DNA from: an uncultured Gemmatimonadaceae bacterium
GTDB taxonomy: Bacteria > Gemmatimonadota > Gemmatimonadetes > Gemmatimonadales > Gemmatimonadaceae
Assembly (NCBI GenBank): GCA_955652635.1
Contig: CATPBN010000200.1
Span: 1 to 7,808, forward strand
Length of the DNA: 7,808 bases
Direction: 5' to 3'
Position numbers and translations under genes: made by a program. The notes beneath the pieces were generated by a model. It was not told the DNA's origin, did not search any database, and worked only from the letters and a program-made list of their open reading frames with translations. Each line of letters begins with the position of its first letter. Within the stretch, counting starts at the first letter, position 1. Shown in pieces: positions 7,498 through 7,808 of the stretch.

Positions 7498-7808
7498 CTA
7501 GGATTGAGGGTTATTCGGATCCGGCGGATTAGACGGATTTGGCGGATTCAGTCGTGTGTTGCGACAAATCTCTCGGTGGAAACTTGCCTTGGGGCCAAGA
7601 TGTAAGAGAATGCCGACCTCCAAATTGGTCGCACGAAGGTAGTTGAACAGTTGACGAGCGGCGTACTCGGGCAGTTTGGAGCTTGCCTTGATTTCTATTA
7701 CGACCTTCTCATCCACGGTCATATCGATGCGCTGTATGCCAAGCTCCTCTTCTTTGTAAGAGACCCGAGCCCATACTTCGCGCGCCACTCGATGTCCACG
7801 CGCCAGAA
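7498..7808 (-). CDS. GxxExxY family protein (PD-(D/E)xK nuclease-like), 3' part (5'-truncated by window edge)
   Basis: The frame is open from the window edge to a TAG at 7500-7498, giving 102 complete codons. A GTG at 7788 is not the true start, because the family core (LARGHRVAREV) continues upstream of it. The fragment has the family's C-terminal half: QRIDMTVDEKVVIEIKA with Asp28 and Glu38-x-Lys40 (fragment numbering) forming the PD-(D/E)xK-type acidic/lysine set, then RQLFNYLRATNLEVGILLHLG. The GxxExxY motif that names the family would lie beyond the window. The fold suggests a nuclease ancestor, but the family's function has not been established to my knowledge. The last 16 residues (LNPPNPSNPPDPNNPQ plus Ser) are a low-complexity Asn-Pro tail made by a 9-bp tandem repeat. 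The gene ends 88 bp before the lipoprotein start on the same strand and is probably not functionally tied to that operon. Confidence 0.88.
   Translation of the reverse strand, partial: LARGHRVAREVWARVSYKEEELGIQRIDMTVDEKVVIEIKASSKLPEYAARQLFNYLRATNLEVGILLHLGPKASFHREICRNTRLNPPNPSNPPDPNNPQS
7504..7548 (-). repeat. 9-bp tandem repeat encoding Asn-Pro-X triplets at the end of the GxxExxY gene
   Basis: Five in-frame 9-bp units read NPP, NPS, NPP, DPN and NPQ. On the plus strand GGAT recurs at exactly 9-bp spacing at 7517, 7526, 7535 and 7544. The first three units in coding order are closest to each other (AATCCG plus three variable bases); the last two have decayed. Because the period is a multiple of three, gain or loss of units would change tail length without a frameshift. 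The stop codon follows one codon after the repeat. Confidence 0.8.

Noticed and set aside
1..7808. CRISPR array, tRNA, rRNA, insertion sequence or phage genes
   Set aside because: No repeat-spacer pattern, cloverleaf, transposase or phage-like protein was seen on either strand.

Overview
The window looks like ordinary chromosomal sequence from a GC-rich, free-living, Gram-negative-type bacterium. A secreted S9 peptidase with a long C-terminal extension, a lipobox-bearing lipoprotein and a GxxExxY protein together suggest Gemmatimonadota or a similar soil lineage. That placement is inferred from protein style only; there is no rRNA or other marker gene to confirm it.

Layout. Positions 1-1152 (+) hold the 3' part of a PQQ-like beta-propeller protein whose start lies before the window. 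After an 88-bp gap, 1241-3931 (+) encodes an 896-residue exported S9 prolyl-oligopeptidase-family peptidase with a complete Ser-Asp-His triad and an extra C-terminal DUF3108-like domain. A 63-bp convergent junction (3932-3994) carries an imperfect 22-bp tandem duplication and a 9-bp-stem hairpin, probably a terminator.

The rest is on the minus strand. In transcription order it holds: the 3' part of a GxxExxY (PD-(D/E)xK-like) protein (7808-7498) ending in a 9-bp tandem repeat that encodes Asn-Pro-X triplets; a lipoprotein fusing an NTF2-like/DUF4440 domain to a cupin (7409-6525); a polytopic DUF1624 / HGSNAT-like acyltransferase (6507-5332); and a YfcC-family IT-superfamily transporter (5350-3995).

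The last three are packed tightly (17-nt gap, then a 19-nt overlap) behind a strong Shine-Dalgarno sequence and most likely form one operon. Their products would sit in the envelope: a lipid-anchored cupin/NTF2 protein, a membrane acyltransferase, and an exporter or importer of small carboxylates or peptides. A shared pathway is plausible but cannot be named from sequence alone. The two plus-strand genes are also envelope or exported proteins, so the whole window is biased to periplasmic and membrane functions.

I found no CRISPR array, tRNA, rRNA, transposase, integrase or phage gene, and no strong case for a wholly new system. The points most worth a second look are the two domain fusions, the three-gene operon, the repeat tail and the duplicated terminator arm.
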